Part shown: positions 52,659-60,849 of the stretch, piece after piece | Position numbering within the stretch: the first letter of the stretch is position 1 | Layout: every line of letters begins with the position of its first letter | Source of the DNA: CAITSH01 sp945892985 | GTDB lineage: Bacteria; Pseudomonadota; Gammaproteobacteria; Burkholderiales; SG8-39 | Direction: 5' to 3' | DNA: 64,000 nt | NCBI GenBank assembly: GCA_945892985.1 | Contig: CAMDDU010000010.1 | Span: 1-64,000 of the forward strand | The notes under the pieces: generated by a model | The model's database searches: none | What the model was told of the DNA's origin: nothing | Seen by the model: the letters and a program-made list of their open reading frames with translations, nothing else | Program-made: the position numbers and the translations under genes

Positions 52659-52955
52659 TTATTCTTTGCCCAGTTGCCGCATCACCGCCTGGAAGCTCGC
52701 CTCCGTCCAGGCCGTGCCGTCGGGCGCATGGCCGCCCAACTCGTTGAGTTTGGCGACCACAGCGGGCAGCGCCTCGATGCCGGCGACAAACACCTGCTCC
52801 AGCAGGTCGCCGAGTTGGTTTTCAAAAAGGGTGGGTGGTGCTGCGCGGTTTTGCCAGATCATGTTCTTGATCTGCTCGACCTTCTCGATCGAGCCTTTGT
52901 GCGAGTCCGGGCTGACCGAGGACGGTTGCAGGTAGGGGTTGTGGTCCATGTTCAT
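52659..52955 (-). CDS. Small recombinase-like HTH-domain protein
   Basis: The 98-residue protein has NPYLQPSSVSP, then LENQLGDLLEQVF-type helix, AGIEALPAVVAKLNELG and PDGTAWTEASFQAVMRQLGK. The last part has the pattern G--P-G--WT---f---L of the small helix-turn-helix domain found in large serine recombinases; free-standing versions occur in Rieske-oxygenase operons. Its role is unknown. It overlaps the Rieske ferredoxin stop by four bases. Confidence 0.65.
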   Translation of the reverse strand: MNMDHNPYLQPSSVSPDSHKGSIEKVEQIKNMIWQNRAAPPTLFENQLGDLLEQVFVAGIEALPAVVAKLNELGGHAPDGTAWTEASFQAVMRQLGKE

Positions 52956-53308
52956 TCCACCTTGATCAAAATGCGGCCGTCCTCGACGCGCAGGGGGTAG
53001 ACTTTAAGGTCGCGGCCGCCGGGCCCGGCGGTGCATTTTCCGGTACTGATGTTGAAGCGTGCGGCATGCAGGGGGCACTCGATCTCACCGTCCATGACAA
53101 AGCCCTGTGAGAGCAGGGCATAGGCGTGCGGACAGATGTCTTCCAGTGCGTGGTAATGGCCGTTGACGAGGTAGACGCCGACGTTCGTGTCACCGGCCTT
53201 GATGGTGAGTGGCATGTCTTCGGATACCTCGCCGGTGCTGCCCGCGAGGTGCCAGTCGCCATCCGTTCCGGGTTTGTTCGTTCCGTCGTTCATCGTGTCG
53301 TCGTTCAT
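52952..53308 (-). CDS. Rieske-type ferredoxin
   Basis: The 118-residue protein has both 2Fe-2S ligand pairs: Cys59-Pro-His61 in EDICPHAYALLSQG and Cys78/His81 in IECPLHAARF, followed by GPGGRDLKVYPL. It would shuttle electrons to the Rieske oxygenase at 48877. It is the first gene of the operon. The start codon lies within an 8-bp ATGAACTA repeat; a second in-frame ATG (MNDGT) follows five codons later. Confidence 0.92.
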   Translation of the reverse strand: MNDDTMNDGTNKPGTDGDWHLAGSTGEVSEDMPLTIKAGDTNVGVYLVNGHYHALEDICPHAYALLSQGFVMDGEIECPLHAARFNISTGKCTAGPGGRDLKVYPLRVEDGRILIKVE

Positions 53309-53328
53309 TAGTTCATTAGTTCATCAGG
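53306..53328 (-). promoter_or_regulatory. ATGAACTA repeats over the ferredoxin start codon (mini-uORFs)
   Basis: On the minus strand three ATGAAC units occur at an 8-bp period, with ATGs beginning at 53324, 53316 and 53308. The first two read Met-Asn-stop (ATGAACTAA) and each stop overlaps the next ATG; the third is the ferredoxin start. This could tune translation of the operon's first gene or change by slippage. Confidence 0.5.
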
Positions 53329-53333
53329 TTAAT

Positions 53334-53368
53334 GTTTTATATATAAAACAATGATCCGTATATGAAAC
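53334..53368. promoter_or_regulatory. Candidate IclR operator / divergent promoter
   Basis: GTTTTATATATAAAAC (53334-53349) is a perfect 16-bp palindrome, and the half-site ATATGAAAC recurs at 53360-53368. This AT-rich island lies between the ferredoxin gene and the divergent Bug gene. TATAAA/TATATG hexamers here could also be -10 elements. Assignment to the operon's IclR protein is an inference. Confidence 0.5.
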
Positions 53369-53438
53369 GATGGTAGCATAACTTCAAACGCTGTCAAGCG
53401 GCATCGCAGCAAACTTTTTTTACGGAATCCCCCCCCCT

Positions 53439-54440
53439 ATGAAATGGTCGACCCCACCCTTGCGTTCACTGCGCCTGGCCGCCTGCGGCCTTTTGCTGCT
53501 GCCCCTTGCCGTTGCCGCCCAAACTTCGCCAACCGCCGCCGCGTATCCGACCAGGCCCATACGGCTTGTCGCGCCTTTTCCGCCGGGCGGCCCGGTCGAT
53601 TTGCTCGCCCGCTTGGTGGGCGAAAAGCTGCAGGCGCGCTGGGGGCAGCCGGTGCTTGTTGAGAACAAGCCCGGTGCTGGCGGCAATATCGGCATCAAGG
53701 CTGTGGCCGATGCGGCTGCCGATGGCTACACGCTGCTGGTGGTGCCCGCGGGTAACATCACCATCAACGCCACGCTGATGACAGACCTGCCATTCAACTG
53801 GGAGCGTGACTTTGTCGCGGTCACCAAAATTGCCACCGCGCCCAACATCCTCGCCGTGCATCCGGCGGTGAAGGCGGCGACGCTGCAGGAGTTGATCGCG
53901 CTGGCGCGCACCCAGCCCGGAAAACTGAGTTACGGTTCGCCCGGCATAGGCAGCGGCTTGCACCTCGCCGGTGAGTTGTTCCGGCGCGAGGCCGGAATTG
54001 ACATCCTGCATGTCCCCTACAAGGGCACCACCCAGGCGATGAACGATTTGATGGGCGGCCAGCTCGCCATGATGTTCGGCGCAATGCCCACGCTGCTGCC
54101 GCAGGTGCGGGCGGGAAAACTGCGCGCCCTTGCCGTGACCAGTGCACAGCGTGCGCCGGTGGCGCCCGATCTGCCCACGCTTGCCGAAGCCGGCCTCAAG
54201 GGATTTGATGTCAGTTCCTGGTACGGCGTCATGGCGCCGGCCGCGACGCCGCGCGAGCTCATCGCCAGGCTACAGGCCGAGATTGCACTGATCGTCGCAC
54301 TGCCTGAAGTGAAGGCGGGGCTAGAGGCGCAAGGGCTTTATCCGGTGGCCAGCCGGCCCGATGTGTTTGCCGCCGATATTCGCGCTGAGACCGCGCGCTG
54401 GGCGCGCGTAATCCGCGAGGCGGCCATCAAGCCGGAGTAG
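53439..54440 (+). CDS. Bug/TctC-family periplasmic solute-binding protein
   Basis: The 333-residue protein has a signal peptide (AACGLLLLPLAVAAQ), then YPTRPIRLVAPFPPGGPVD and VENKPGAGGNIGIKAVADAA, DGYTLLVVPAGNI, HVPYKGTTQAMNDLMGGQLA and LPTLAEAGLKGF: all Bug hallmarks. It is transcribed divergently from the catabolic operon across a shared 130-bp control region and may act as a sensor or second binding protein for the same compound (context-based). Confidence 0.92.
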   Translation: MKWSTPPLRSLRLAACGLLLLPLAVAAQTSPTAAAYPTRPIRLVAPFPPGGPVDLLARLVGEKLQARWGQPVLVENKPGAGGNIGIKAVADAAADGYTLLVVPAGNITINATLMTDLPFNWERDFVAVTKIATAPNILAVHPAVKAATLQELIALARTQPGKLSYGSPGIGSGLHLAGELFRREAGIDILHVPYKGTTQAMNDLMGGQLAMMFGAMPTLLPQVRAGKLRALAVTSAQRAPVAPDLPTLAEAGLKGFDVSSWYGVMAPAATPRELIARLQAEIALIVALPEVKAGLEAQGLYPVASRPDVFAADIRAETARWARVIREAAIKPE

Positions 54441-54450
54441 CGCCCTTTGG

Positions 54451-54486
54451 TGGGTGTCAACGTGGGTGTCAACTTGGGTGTCAACA
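54451..54486. repeat. 12-bp x 3 repeat (TGGGTGTCAAC-)
   Basis: Three consecutive TGGGTGTCAAC units differing only at the twelfth base, right after the Bug gene stop. Confidence 0.85.
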
Positions 54487-54567
54487 AGGGCGCACACCAA
54501 AGGAAGATGCGTATTTTTGCACTAAACTTGGCTACAATGCGTTCTTTTACAACGCACGGACAAGAGC

Positions 54568-55230
54568 ATGCCAAGCAGCAGCAGCAAAAGCGTCAGCAAA
54601 AAAACGATGAGCAAGAAGATCGCGGGCAAGGCCGCAAAGGCGCCGCTGTTGTTCGCGGTGCGCCACTCGAAAATTCATGGCAAGGGGGCATTTTCCCTCA
54701 CCACCATCCGCAAGGGCACGCGCTTGATCGAGTATGTTGGCCGTCGTATTCCAGAGAGCCTCGCCGACGAGGTTTATGCGGAAGAGGACGGCAAGCCCTC
54801 GCACACCTTCTTGTTCGCGCTCGAAAATGGCGATGTCATTGATGCCACGGTCGGTGGCAACAGCTCACGCTGGATCAACCACTCCTGCGCGCCCAATTGC
54901 GAGGCGGTTGGGGAGGACGACGAGGGCGAGGAGCATATTTTCATCGAAGCCATCCGCACCATCAAACCGGGCGAGGAACTGGCGTACGACTACAGTTTCG
55001 AATTTGACGAGCCGCATACCAAAAAACTTGCGCAGAAATATGCCTGCCGTTGTGGCGCGCCCAATTGCCGCGGCACGATTCTGGTGAACAAAGAGCCGAA
55101 GAAGAAGGCGAAAAAGGCTGCCAAGAAGACCGTCAAGAAGACGGTCAAGAAAGCGACCAAGACGGTGGCAAAGCAGGTGTCCAAGACCGCAGGCAAAAAG
55201 GCGGTAAAGAAAAGCAAGAAGGCCAAATAA
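54568..55230 (+). CDS. SET-domain protein with post-SET cysteines and histone-H1-like tail
   Basis: The 220-residue protein has a SET lysine methyltransferase domain (~28-145): SKIHGKGAF, WINHSCAPNCEA (101-113, cofactor-binding NHS and C), and ELAYDYSF (138-144). Post-SET zinc cysteines are at 160, 162 and 167 (CRCGAPNC). Residues ~176-220 are a Lys/Ala-rich tail of KKA, KKTV and KKS repeats like histone H1 or bacterial AlgP/Hc1 proteins. This couples a predicted methyltransferase with a DNA-binding tail. ATG 54568 gives a Ser-rich start; Met14 is an alternative. A TACAAT -10-like box is at 54533-54538. Confidence 0.9.
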   Translation: MPSSSSKSVSKKTMSKKIAGKAAKAPLLFAVRHSKIHGKGAFSLTTIRKGTRLIEYVGRRIPESLADEVYAEEDGKPSHTFLFALENGDVIDATVGGNSSRWINHSCAPNCEAVGEDDEGEEHIFIEAIRTIKPGEELAYDYSFEFDEPHTKKLAQKYACRCGAPNCRGTILVNKEPKKKAKKAAKKTVKKTVKKATKTVAKQVSKTAGKKAVKKSKKAK

Positions 55231-55260
55231 GCGCTGTTACGGCACACGCCGTGAAACCAG

Positions 55261-55288
55261 GAGCCGGGTATTTTTCCCGGCTCTTTTT
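55261..55288. terminator. Bidirectional terminator after the SET gene
   Basis: GAGCCGGG-TATTTTT-CCCGGCTC followed by TTTTT, between two convergent genes. Confidence 0.9.
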
Positions 55289-55291
55289 CAT

Positions 55292-56545
55292 TCAGCCGGT
55301 TTTTTGTGCCGCAACCGATTCTGCGGCGGCATACACCGCACGCGCCGCGTCCACACCGGCGCCGCGCGTCAGTTTGAAGCCTTCGGCGGCGAGCACTGTT
55401 TCGAGCGCGGCCAAGGTGATCAAGACCGCATCCTTGCGCGCGTTGTAACCCATCGCGCCGATGCGCCAGATGCGGCCCTGCAACTGGCCGAACGAGGTGC
55501 CGATCTCGATGTTGAAGTCGTTGAGCAGGCCAGAGCGCACGCGCTCGCCGTTGACGCCTTCGGGAATCCACACGCCGGTGACGTTGGGCATCTTGTTGGT
55601 CTTGTCGCCGAACACTTTGAGCCCCATCGCTTCGACGCCGGCGACGACCGCGCGGCTTCCGGTCGCATGCCGCGCAAAAACCTGCGGCAGGCCTTCGCGC
55701 AGCATTACGCGCGCGCATTCGCGTGCGCCATAGAGCATGGTGGTCGCTTCGGTGTGATGGTTGAGGGCCTTGTCGGACCAGTAGTCCATGATCATGGCAA
55801 GGTCGAAATAATTGGAGCCGATGATGCCGCCCTTGCCGGCGACGTAATCTGCGGTTTGCAGGCCCTCTTCAATGTGGCGCCGGCCGTAAATAACAGCGGC
55901 CGCGCCGTCAGACAGCGTCACCGGCGCCGCACCCGAGGGGCCGGCGAGGCATTTTTGCAGGCCGCCGGTGACGGCGTCAATTTCCCAGGCGTCGACGGGC
56001 AGGGGCGTGCCGCCGATCGAGGCGGTGGCATCCACCTGCAGCAGCACGCCGTGGCGGCGGCAGATCTTGCCGATCTCGGCCAGCGGTTGCAGCATGGTGG
56101 TGGAGGTGTCGCCCTGGCACAAGGCCAGCAGGCGCGGCGAGTGCTGCTTGATCGCCGCCTCGATGGCCTCGGGCGTGAACACCGTGCCCCACGCGCATTC
56201 GATCAGGCGCACATCGGCGCCGATGCGTCGCGCGATTTCGGTTTTCAGCTGGCCGAAGCGGCCGAAACTGGCCACCAGTACGCGCTCCCCGCGTTCGACC
56301 AAAGAGCCCATCACCGCTTCGATGGCCGAGCGTGCGGTACCGTCGATGATGAAAGTCCATTCGTTGCGTGTTTCAAACACACCACGGTACAGCGCCATAG
56401 TCTCCTTCATGTAACGGCGGAATTGCGGGTCGAACTGCCCCAGCAACTGGGCCGACATGGCTCGAAGCACGCGCGGATCGGCATTGATGGGGCCGGGGCC
56501 CATGAGTAGGCGGGGCAGCGGATCGATATCGTCGTAGAGGTTCAT
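55292..56545 (-). CDS. Class V PLP aminotransferase (alanine/ureidoglycine-glyoxylate type)
   Basis: The 417-residue protein has the family start LLMGPGPINADPRVL, PLP contacts in GTARSAIEAVMGS, VDATASIGGTPLPVD and the Schiff-base lysine in TGGLQKCLAGPSG. It matches alanine-glyoxylate aminotransferases and the purine-catabolic ureidoglycine-glyoxylate aminotransferase (PucG). With a puuD-like urate oxidase in the window PucG is possible, but no allantoin genes adjoin it. Confidence 0.85.
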   Translation of the reverse strand: MNLYDDIDPLPRLLMGPGPINADPRVLRAMSAQLLGQFDPQFRRYMKETMALYRGVFETRNEWTFIIDGTARSAIEAVMGSLVERGERVLVASFGRFGQLKTEIARRIGADVRLIECAWGTVFTPEAIEAAIKQHSPRLLALCQGDTSTTMLQPLAEIGKICRRHGVLLQVDATASIGGTPLPVDAWEIDAVTGGLQKCLAGPSGAAPVTLSDGAAAVIYGRRHIEEGLQTADYVAGKGGIIGSNYFDLAMIMDYWSDKALNHHTEATTMLYGARECARVMLREGLPQVFARHATGSRAVVAGVEAMGLKVFGDKTNKMPNVTGVWIPEGVNGERVRSGLLNDFNIEIGTSFGQLQGRIWRIGAMGYNARKDAVLITLAALETVLAAEGFKLTRGAGVDAARAVYAAAESVAAQKTG

Positions 56546-56690
56546 GGTTTAATTTATGAGTTTGTGGTGTTGCTTCGTTGTTTGTTGGTGGTCTGCAAAT
56601 TCAGCATTGGAAGCGCGACCGAAGCATGATTGTATAGCGGCGTGCGCAGGTGCGCCGCATGGCAGAATACGGGCTCAACGGAGAACAGAT

Positions 56691-57227
56691 ATGAGCAAAG
56701 AAATTGCAACGCTGGCCGGAGGCTGCTTCTGGTGCCTTGAGGCGGTCTATGACGAAATCAAGGGTGTGGACGCGGTCGAATCCGGTTATATGGGGGGCAA
56801 AAATGCCGACCCGACCTATGAACAGGTCTGCGGTGGGCAGACCGGGCACGCCGAGGTGATCCAGATCAGCTTTGATCCGAAGGTGGTGAGTTTTCGCGAG
56901 TTGCTGGAAGTGTTTTTTGTCATCCACGACCCGACCACACTCAACCGCCAGGGCAATGACGCCGGCACGCAGTACCGCTCGGCCATTTTTTACCATTCGC
57001 CCGTTCAGCAGGCCCTGGCGCAGGACGTGATTTCGAAGCTTACTGCGGCAAAACTCTGGGACGACCCCGTTGTGACCGAGGTGGTTCCGGTGGAAACGTT
57101 TTACGTCGCCGAGACCTACCATCAGGAATACTACGTGCGCAATCCGCAGCAGTCTTACTGCGCCTTTGTCGTCGCGCCCAAGGTTGCCAAGTTCCGCAAA
57201 CACTTCGTCGAGCGCCTGAAAAAATAG
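56691..57227 (+). CDS. msrA: Peptide methionine (S)-S-oxide reductase
   Basis: MsrA repairs S-epimer methionine sulfoxide. The 178-residue enzyme has the catalytic GCFWCLEAVYDE, YMGGKNADPTYEQVCGGQTGHAE and YHQEYYVRNP. ATG 56691 follows GGAGAACAGAT, a good ribosome binding site; longer frames upstream overlap the aminotransferase promoter and are not needed. One Cys near the active site (plus the C in YCAF) could act as resolving cysteine. Confidence 0.95.
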   Translation: MSKEIATLAGGCFWCLEAVYDEIKGVDAVESGYMGGKNADPTYEQVCGGQTGHAEVIQISFDPKVVSFRELLEVFFVIHDPTTLNRQGNDAGTQYRSAIFYHSPVQQALAQDVISKLTAAKLWDDPVVTEVVPVETFYVAETYHQEYYVRNPQQSYCAFVVAPKVAKFRKHFVERLKK

Positions 57228-57245
57228 CCGTAGCTGCAGGCCCGG

Positions 57246-58244
57246 TCAGGTTCTACCCAGCTTTTCGAGAATGCGTTTGGCCAGCTTGGCCATCGACAGC
57301 GGCGAACTGCCTTCGGCCTTGTTGTTGGCCGTGACAAAGGCCGCTTGCCCGGCGATGAGGGCGCTCGCGCAGGCGTCGGCCAGGCCTTCGCGGGATTGCG
57401 GGTCTTCGTCCACAAGGCGGTTGAACGGACGGTAATGCGCCTTCGCCTCCTCGTAGGCGTAAGCGGCGTGCAGGTTCCAGCGCGCCACCAGCGCACCGGG
57501 GGCAAGGCCCTCTAGCGCCGCAAGTTGCTCGCCCACACCGGGCATGCGCGGGTTGATGCCGATGCAGTAGCGGGCGTTGTTGTCGTTGAGCGCGGCCGCA
57601 AGCTGCGGCGTCAGCAGGGACGGATCGCGCAACTCCACCGCATACAAGGGGCCGCGCGGCAGCCGGGCGAGAAAGGCATGCAGTCGGTCGGCAAAACGGT
57701 CCGGTTGCGCCGCGGCGGCCTTGCCCATGGGCGAAAACTGAAACACCAGCGGACCGGCTTTGTCGCCCAGGCCGGCGCTGCACGGTGCGATGAATTGTTC
57801 GATGACATGCGCGGCGTCGAGAAAACGCGGGTTGTCCCCGGCGATGCGGCCGCCCGCGCCGCGGATATGGGCATCGGTGCAGGTGTTGGTGGCTTTGGTG
57901 ATGAAGCGAAATGGCGACGGCACCTGTGCCGCGTAAGCGGCGTATTGGGCTTCGGCAAGCGGCGCGTAAAAGCTACGGTCTATGCCGACAGTGCGAAACA
58001 GCGGGTGTTGTCCATAGGCGAGGAGGCCGCGCTTTGACAGCAAGGACTCGGGCAGGGATTCTGCGTAGACCAAACCTGCCCAGCCTGGAAAGGCCCAGGA
58101 CGACGTTCCCAGATGCAGACCCGCAGGCATGGCCGCCCCTAGCGCCCTTGTCTCGGCGTCGAGCACCGCAGGCGCGGGCTCGCGCGCGGCATTTTTTGGC
58201 GGCGGCGCTTCGTCTGCGCCGAAAAGGGAAAGCTGATCGGTCAT
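57246..58244 (-). CDS. DUF72 family protein
   Basis: The 332-residue protein has the DUF72 TIM-barrel landmarks HLGTSSWAFPGWAG, FYAPL, FRFITKATNTCTD, FQFSPM and RWNLHAAYAYEEAKAHYRPFN. DUF72 proteins (YecE) have no firm biochemical role. ATG 58244 (MTDQLSLFGADE) is preferred to an upstream ATG by homology to family starts. Convergent with msrA, 18 bp apart. Confidence 0.9.
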   Translation of the reverse strand: MTDQLSLFGADEAPPPKNAAREPAPAVLDAETRALGAAMPAGLHLGTSSWAFPGWAGLVYAESLPESLLSKRGLLAYGQHPLFRTVGIDRSFYAPLAEAQYAAYAAQVPSPFRFITKATNTCTDAHIRGAGGRIAGDNPRFLDAAHVIEQFIAPCSAGLGDKAGPLVFQFSPMGKAAAAQPDRFADRLHAFLARLPRGPLYAVELRDPSLLTPQLAAALNDNNARYCIGINPRMPGVGEQLAALEGLAPGALVARWNLHAAYAYEEAKAHYRPFNRLVDEDPQSREGLADACASALIAGQAAFVTANNKAEGSSPLSMAKLAKRILEKLGRT

Positions 58245-58434
58245 GGCGGAATGGTGGCCAGGGTGTGCCAAGTGTAGGCGGGGTGCGAGGGTTCCGCTGT
58301 TTCGGTCGGGCTTGGGGTATCCGGCGGTATGAATCGCTTCGCGGTCTTGCCAGCCGGATGGGTGAAATGAAACAGGGCGGCTGTCGCCGCCCTGCAGTGT
58401 GTTGCCGGCGGGCCGGCTGGCTGACGTTAAGGGG

Positions 58435-58833
58435 TTATTTCTTTTTCTCTTCTTTTTTCATATCTTTCTTCTCTTCCCTGGGACCCTGCTTGGCGATGAC
58501 CAGGTCCTTGATCGCCTCATAGGCGTCTTTGGGGATGATTTTCTTTTTCAGCAACTCATCCTTGCCCGAGTACGGACGGCTTTTTATGATGGCCTTGGCG
58601 CGCGCCTCGCCGATTTTGGGCAGTGTGGCGAGATCTTTTTCAGATGCGCTGTTGATGTCCATCAGTTCTTTTTTTGCTTCGGCGGGTTTGGCTGCGTCGC
58701 CTTTAGTGGCCTCGCTTTTGGGCGCTTCGGCTTTGGCCGTGGGCGCCTTGGGTGCATTGGTGCTGGATTGGGCGAAGGCGGCGCCGGACACGGCGATGAG
58801 CAGGGCGAGGCTGAGGCTGGCGAGTTTAATCAC
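58435..58833 (-). CDS. Secreted helix-hairpin-helix protein, ComEA-like
   Basis: The 132-residue protein has a signal peptide (ASLSLALLIAVSGAAFAQ), an Ala/Lys/Pro-rich linker (~25-57), a ComEA-type helix-hairpin-helix domain (MDINSASEKDLATLPKIGEA, then ARAKAIIKSRPYSGKDELLK) and a very basic/acidic Lys/Glu tail. HhH proteins of this type bind DNA in the periplasm during natural transformation; in Betaproteobacteria many are uncharacterised. Confidence 0.88.
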   Translation of the reverse strand: MIKLASLSLALLIAVSGAAFAQSSTNAPKAPTAKAEAPKSEATKGDAAKPAEAKKELMDINSASEKDLATLPKIGEARAKAIIKSRPYSGKDELLKKKIIPKDAYEAIKDLVIAKQGPREEKKDMKKEEKKK

Positions 58834-58951
58834 AGGGTCTCCGGCAATGAAGTGAAACTGGGATGGTTAGGCGGAAAGAAAAGCGCGGGCAGGCAAGAAA
58901 TAAAAATGCCGCTTATTTAAACACAAGGCAAGGCGCGAACGGCAGTGCGGC

Positions 58952-59596
58952 TCAGGGGGCGAGGCGCTCGATGATCCAGCCATCGGCCTCTCGCCGGTAA
59001 CGCAGGCGGTCGTGCAGGCGGCTGCGCCGCCCCTGCCAGAACTCCATTTCCGAGGGCACCAGGCGGTAGCCGCCCCAATGTGCCGGACGCGGCACCTTAT
59101 CGCCGTACTGTTTGCCCTTTTGCTCGAAGCGCGATTCAAGCTCGGTACGGTCATGCAAGACCTGACTTTGCGGCGAAGCGTGGGCGCCGATTCTTGACAG
59201 CAGCGGACGGCTGGCGAAATACGCGTCCGACTCCGCGGCATCGACCTTTTCAATGTGCCCGTCTATGCGCACCTCGCGCTCCAGTTCGACCCAGAAAAAC
59301 AGCAGGCCGGCAAGCGGGTTTGCTGCGAGTTCCAGCCCTTTGCGACTGCTGTAATTGGTGAAAAAGACAAAGCCGCGCGCATCGACGCCCTTGAGCAAGA
59401 CGATGCGCGCCGTCGGTTGCGCCCCGCCCCCGGCAATCGGCGCTGCGGTGGCCAGCGTCATGGCTGTCGGTTCGGGCAGCTTTGCGCTCAGCGCCTCTTT
59501 CATCCAGAGCGAGAATTGTGCGAAAGGGTCGCGCAGCACGTCCTTCTCGTCCAGATTTTTAAGGGCGTAATCTTTGCGCAAGTCTGCGATATTCAT
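58952..59596 (-). CDS. pdxH: Pyridoxine/pyridoxamine 5'-phosphate oxidase
   Basis: PdxH uses FMN and oxygen to make pyridoxal 5'-phosphate. The 214-residue enzyme shows RIVLLKGVDARGFVFFTNYS (FMN), YFASRPLLSRIGAHASPQSQ and PHWGGYRLVP-like PAHWGGYRLVPSEMEFWQG and the C-terminal RLHDRLRYRR. ATG 59596 gives the normal family length. Confidence 0.95.
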   Translation of the reverse strand: MNIADLRKDYALKNLDEKDVLRDPFAQFSLWMKEALSAKLPEPTAMTLATAAPIAGGGAQPTARIVLLKGVDARGFVFFTNYSSRKGLELAANPLAGLLFFWVELEREVRIDGHIEKVDAAESDAYFASRPLLSRIGAHASPQSQVLHDRTELESRFEQKGKQYGDKVPRPAHWGGYRLVPSEMEFWQGRRSRLHDRLRYRREADGWIIERLAP

Positions 59597-59855
59597 ATGG
59601 TTCCTGGCGGCTGTTGTTAGTTCATCTGCGTGCTCACGGATGCGTGTGTGTGCCAATGGCCGGGGCCGGTGTTGACGTGAGCGTGGTCGCAGCGGCCTCA
59701 TCTAATTTTACTCGGGTTGCCGGAAATGACAGGAACACTCAGGGTTGGTGCCGATCGGGATCGGCGCCATGGGCATGGGTGTGGCGCGCCAGCCTTTGCT
59801 TCCTCGCGCAGGCAGGGGCCCGGTCGCACTACCCCGACGCGTTAGAATGGCGCCC

Positions 59856-60800
59856 ATGAAAACCGTCATTGACTACGCTTTCGGCATCAGTGCCGTGGAT
59901 TCGGACTATATCCGTCCGACATTGGATGCCATCCATATCGTGATCGAGGGCGGGCGCGCCGCCGTCATTGACGCAGGCGCCAATCATTCGGTGCCGCGCG
60001 TGATCGCGGCGCTGGCCGCCAAGGGCATTACGCCGCAGCAGGTCGACTGGGTCATTCTCACCCACATCCATCTTGATCACGCCGGGGGCGCCGGGCTGCT
60101 GATGCGTGAACTGCCCAATGCGCGGCTCGCGGTGCACCCGCGCGGCGCCCGCCACATGGCCGATCCGTCCAAGCTGATCGCCGGCGCGACGGCGGTCTAT
60201 GGCGAGCAGGCGGTGCGCAAGCTCTATGGCGACATCCTGCCTGTGGACAAGGCGCGCATCGTCGAGACGCCGCACGAATTCTGCATCACGCTTGCCGGGC
60301 GCGAACTGGTCTTCTTTGATACGCCCGGTCACGCCCGCCATCATGTCGCCATTCTTGATCGAAAGTCCGGGCATGTCTTTGCCGGTGACGTGTTCGGCAT
60401 TTCCTATCGTGAACTTGACGAGGACGGGCGCCAGTTCGTGTTCCCGACCTCAAGCCCGGTGCAGTTCGAGCCCGGGCCCTATCACCGCTCCATTGACATG
60501 ATTGCGGCGCTTGCGCCCGATGTCGTTTACAACACCCATTACAGCGAATTGCGCGGCGTGCCCGAGAAGGCTGCCATCCTGCACCGGCTGGTTGACGCGC
60601 ATGCCGAACTGGCGTTGCGCGAGAAGCATGCCGGCGCGGATCGCTATGAGCGTCTGCATGCCGGCGTCAAGGCGCTGGCGCTTGCCGAGGCGCGGCGCTT
60701 CGGCTCGCGGCTTTCGGATGAAAAAATTCTCGACGTCTATGGCCTGGACATCGAACTCAACGCGCAGGGCCTGGGTTCCTGGCTGGATAGTGCCGGCTGA
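59856..60800 (+). CDS. MBL-fold metallo-hydrolase
   Basis: The 314-residue protein has the zinc motif THIHLDHAGG, a further His in DTPGHARHH, and Asp in FAGDVFG, a complete glyoxalase-II-like binuclear site; a NTHYSEL His is present later. The C-terminal third is a helical extension of unknown role. ATG 59856 is chosen; ATG 59847 is equally possible because TTAGAATGG immediately precedes it. Confidence 0.9.
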   Translation: MKTVIDYAFGISAVDSDYIRPTLDAIHIVIEGGRAAVIDAGANHSVPRVIAALAAKGITPQQVDWVILTHIHLDHAGGAGLLMRELPNARLAVHPRGARHMADPSKLIAGATAVYGEQAVRKLYGDILPVDKARIVETPHEFCITLAGRELVFFDTPGHARHHVAILDRKSGHVFAGDVFGISYRELDEDGRQFVFPTSSPVQFEPGPYHRSIDMIAALAPDVVYNTHYSELRGVPEKAAILHRLVDAHAELALREKHAGADRYERLHAGVKALALAEARRFGSRLSDEKILDVYGLDIELNAQGLGSWLDSAG

Positions 60801-60849
60801 TTTGAGTTACGCGGCACGCGCGTATTGATCGGGCCGTGGTGAAACGCCG

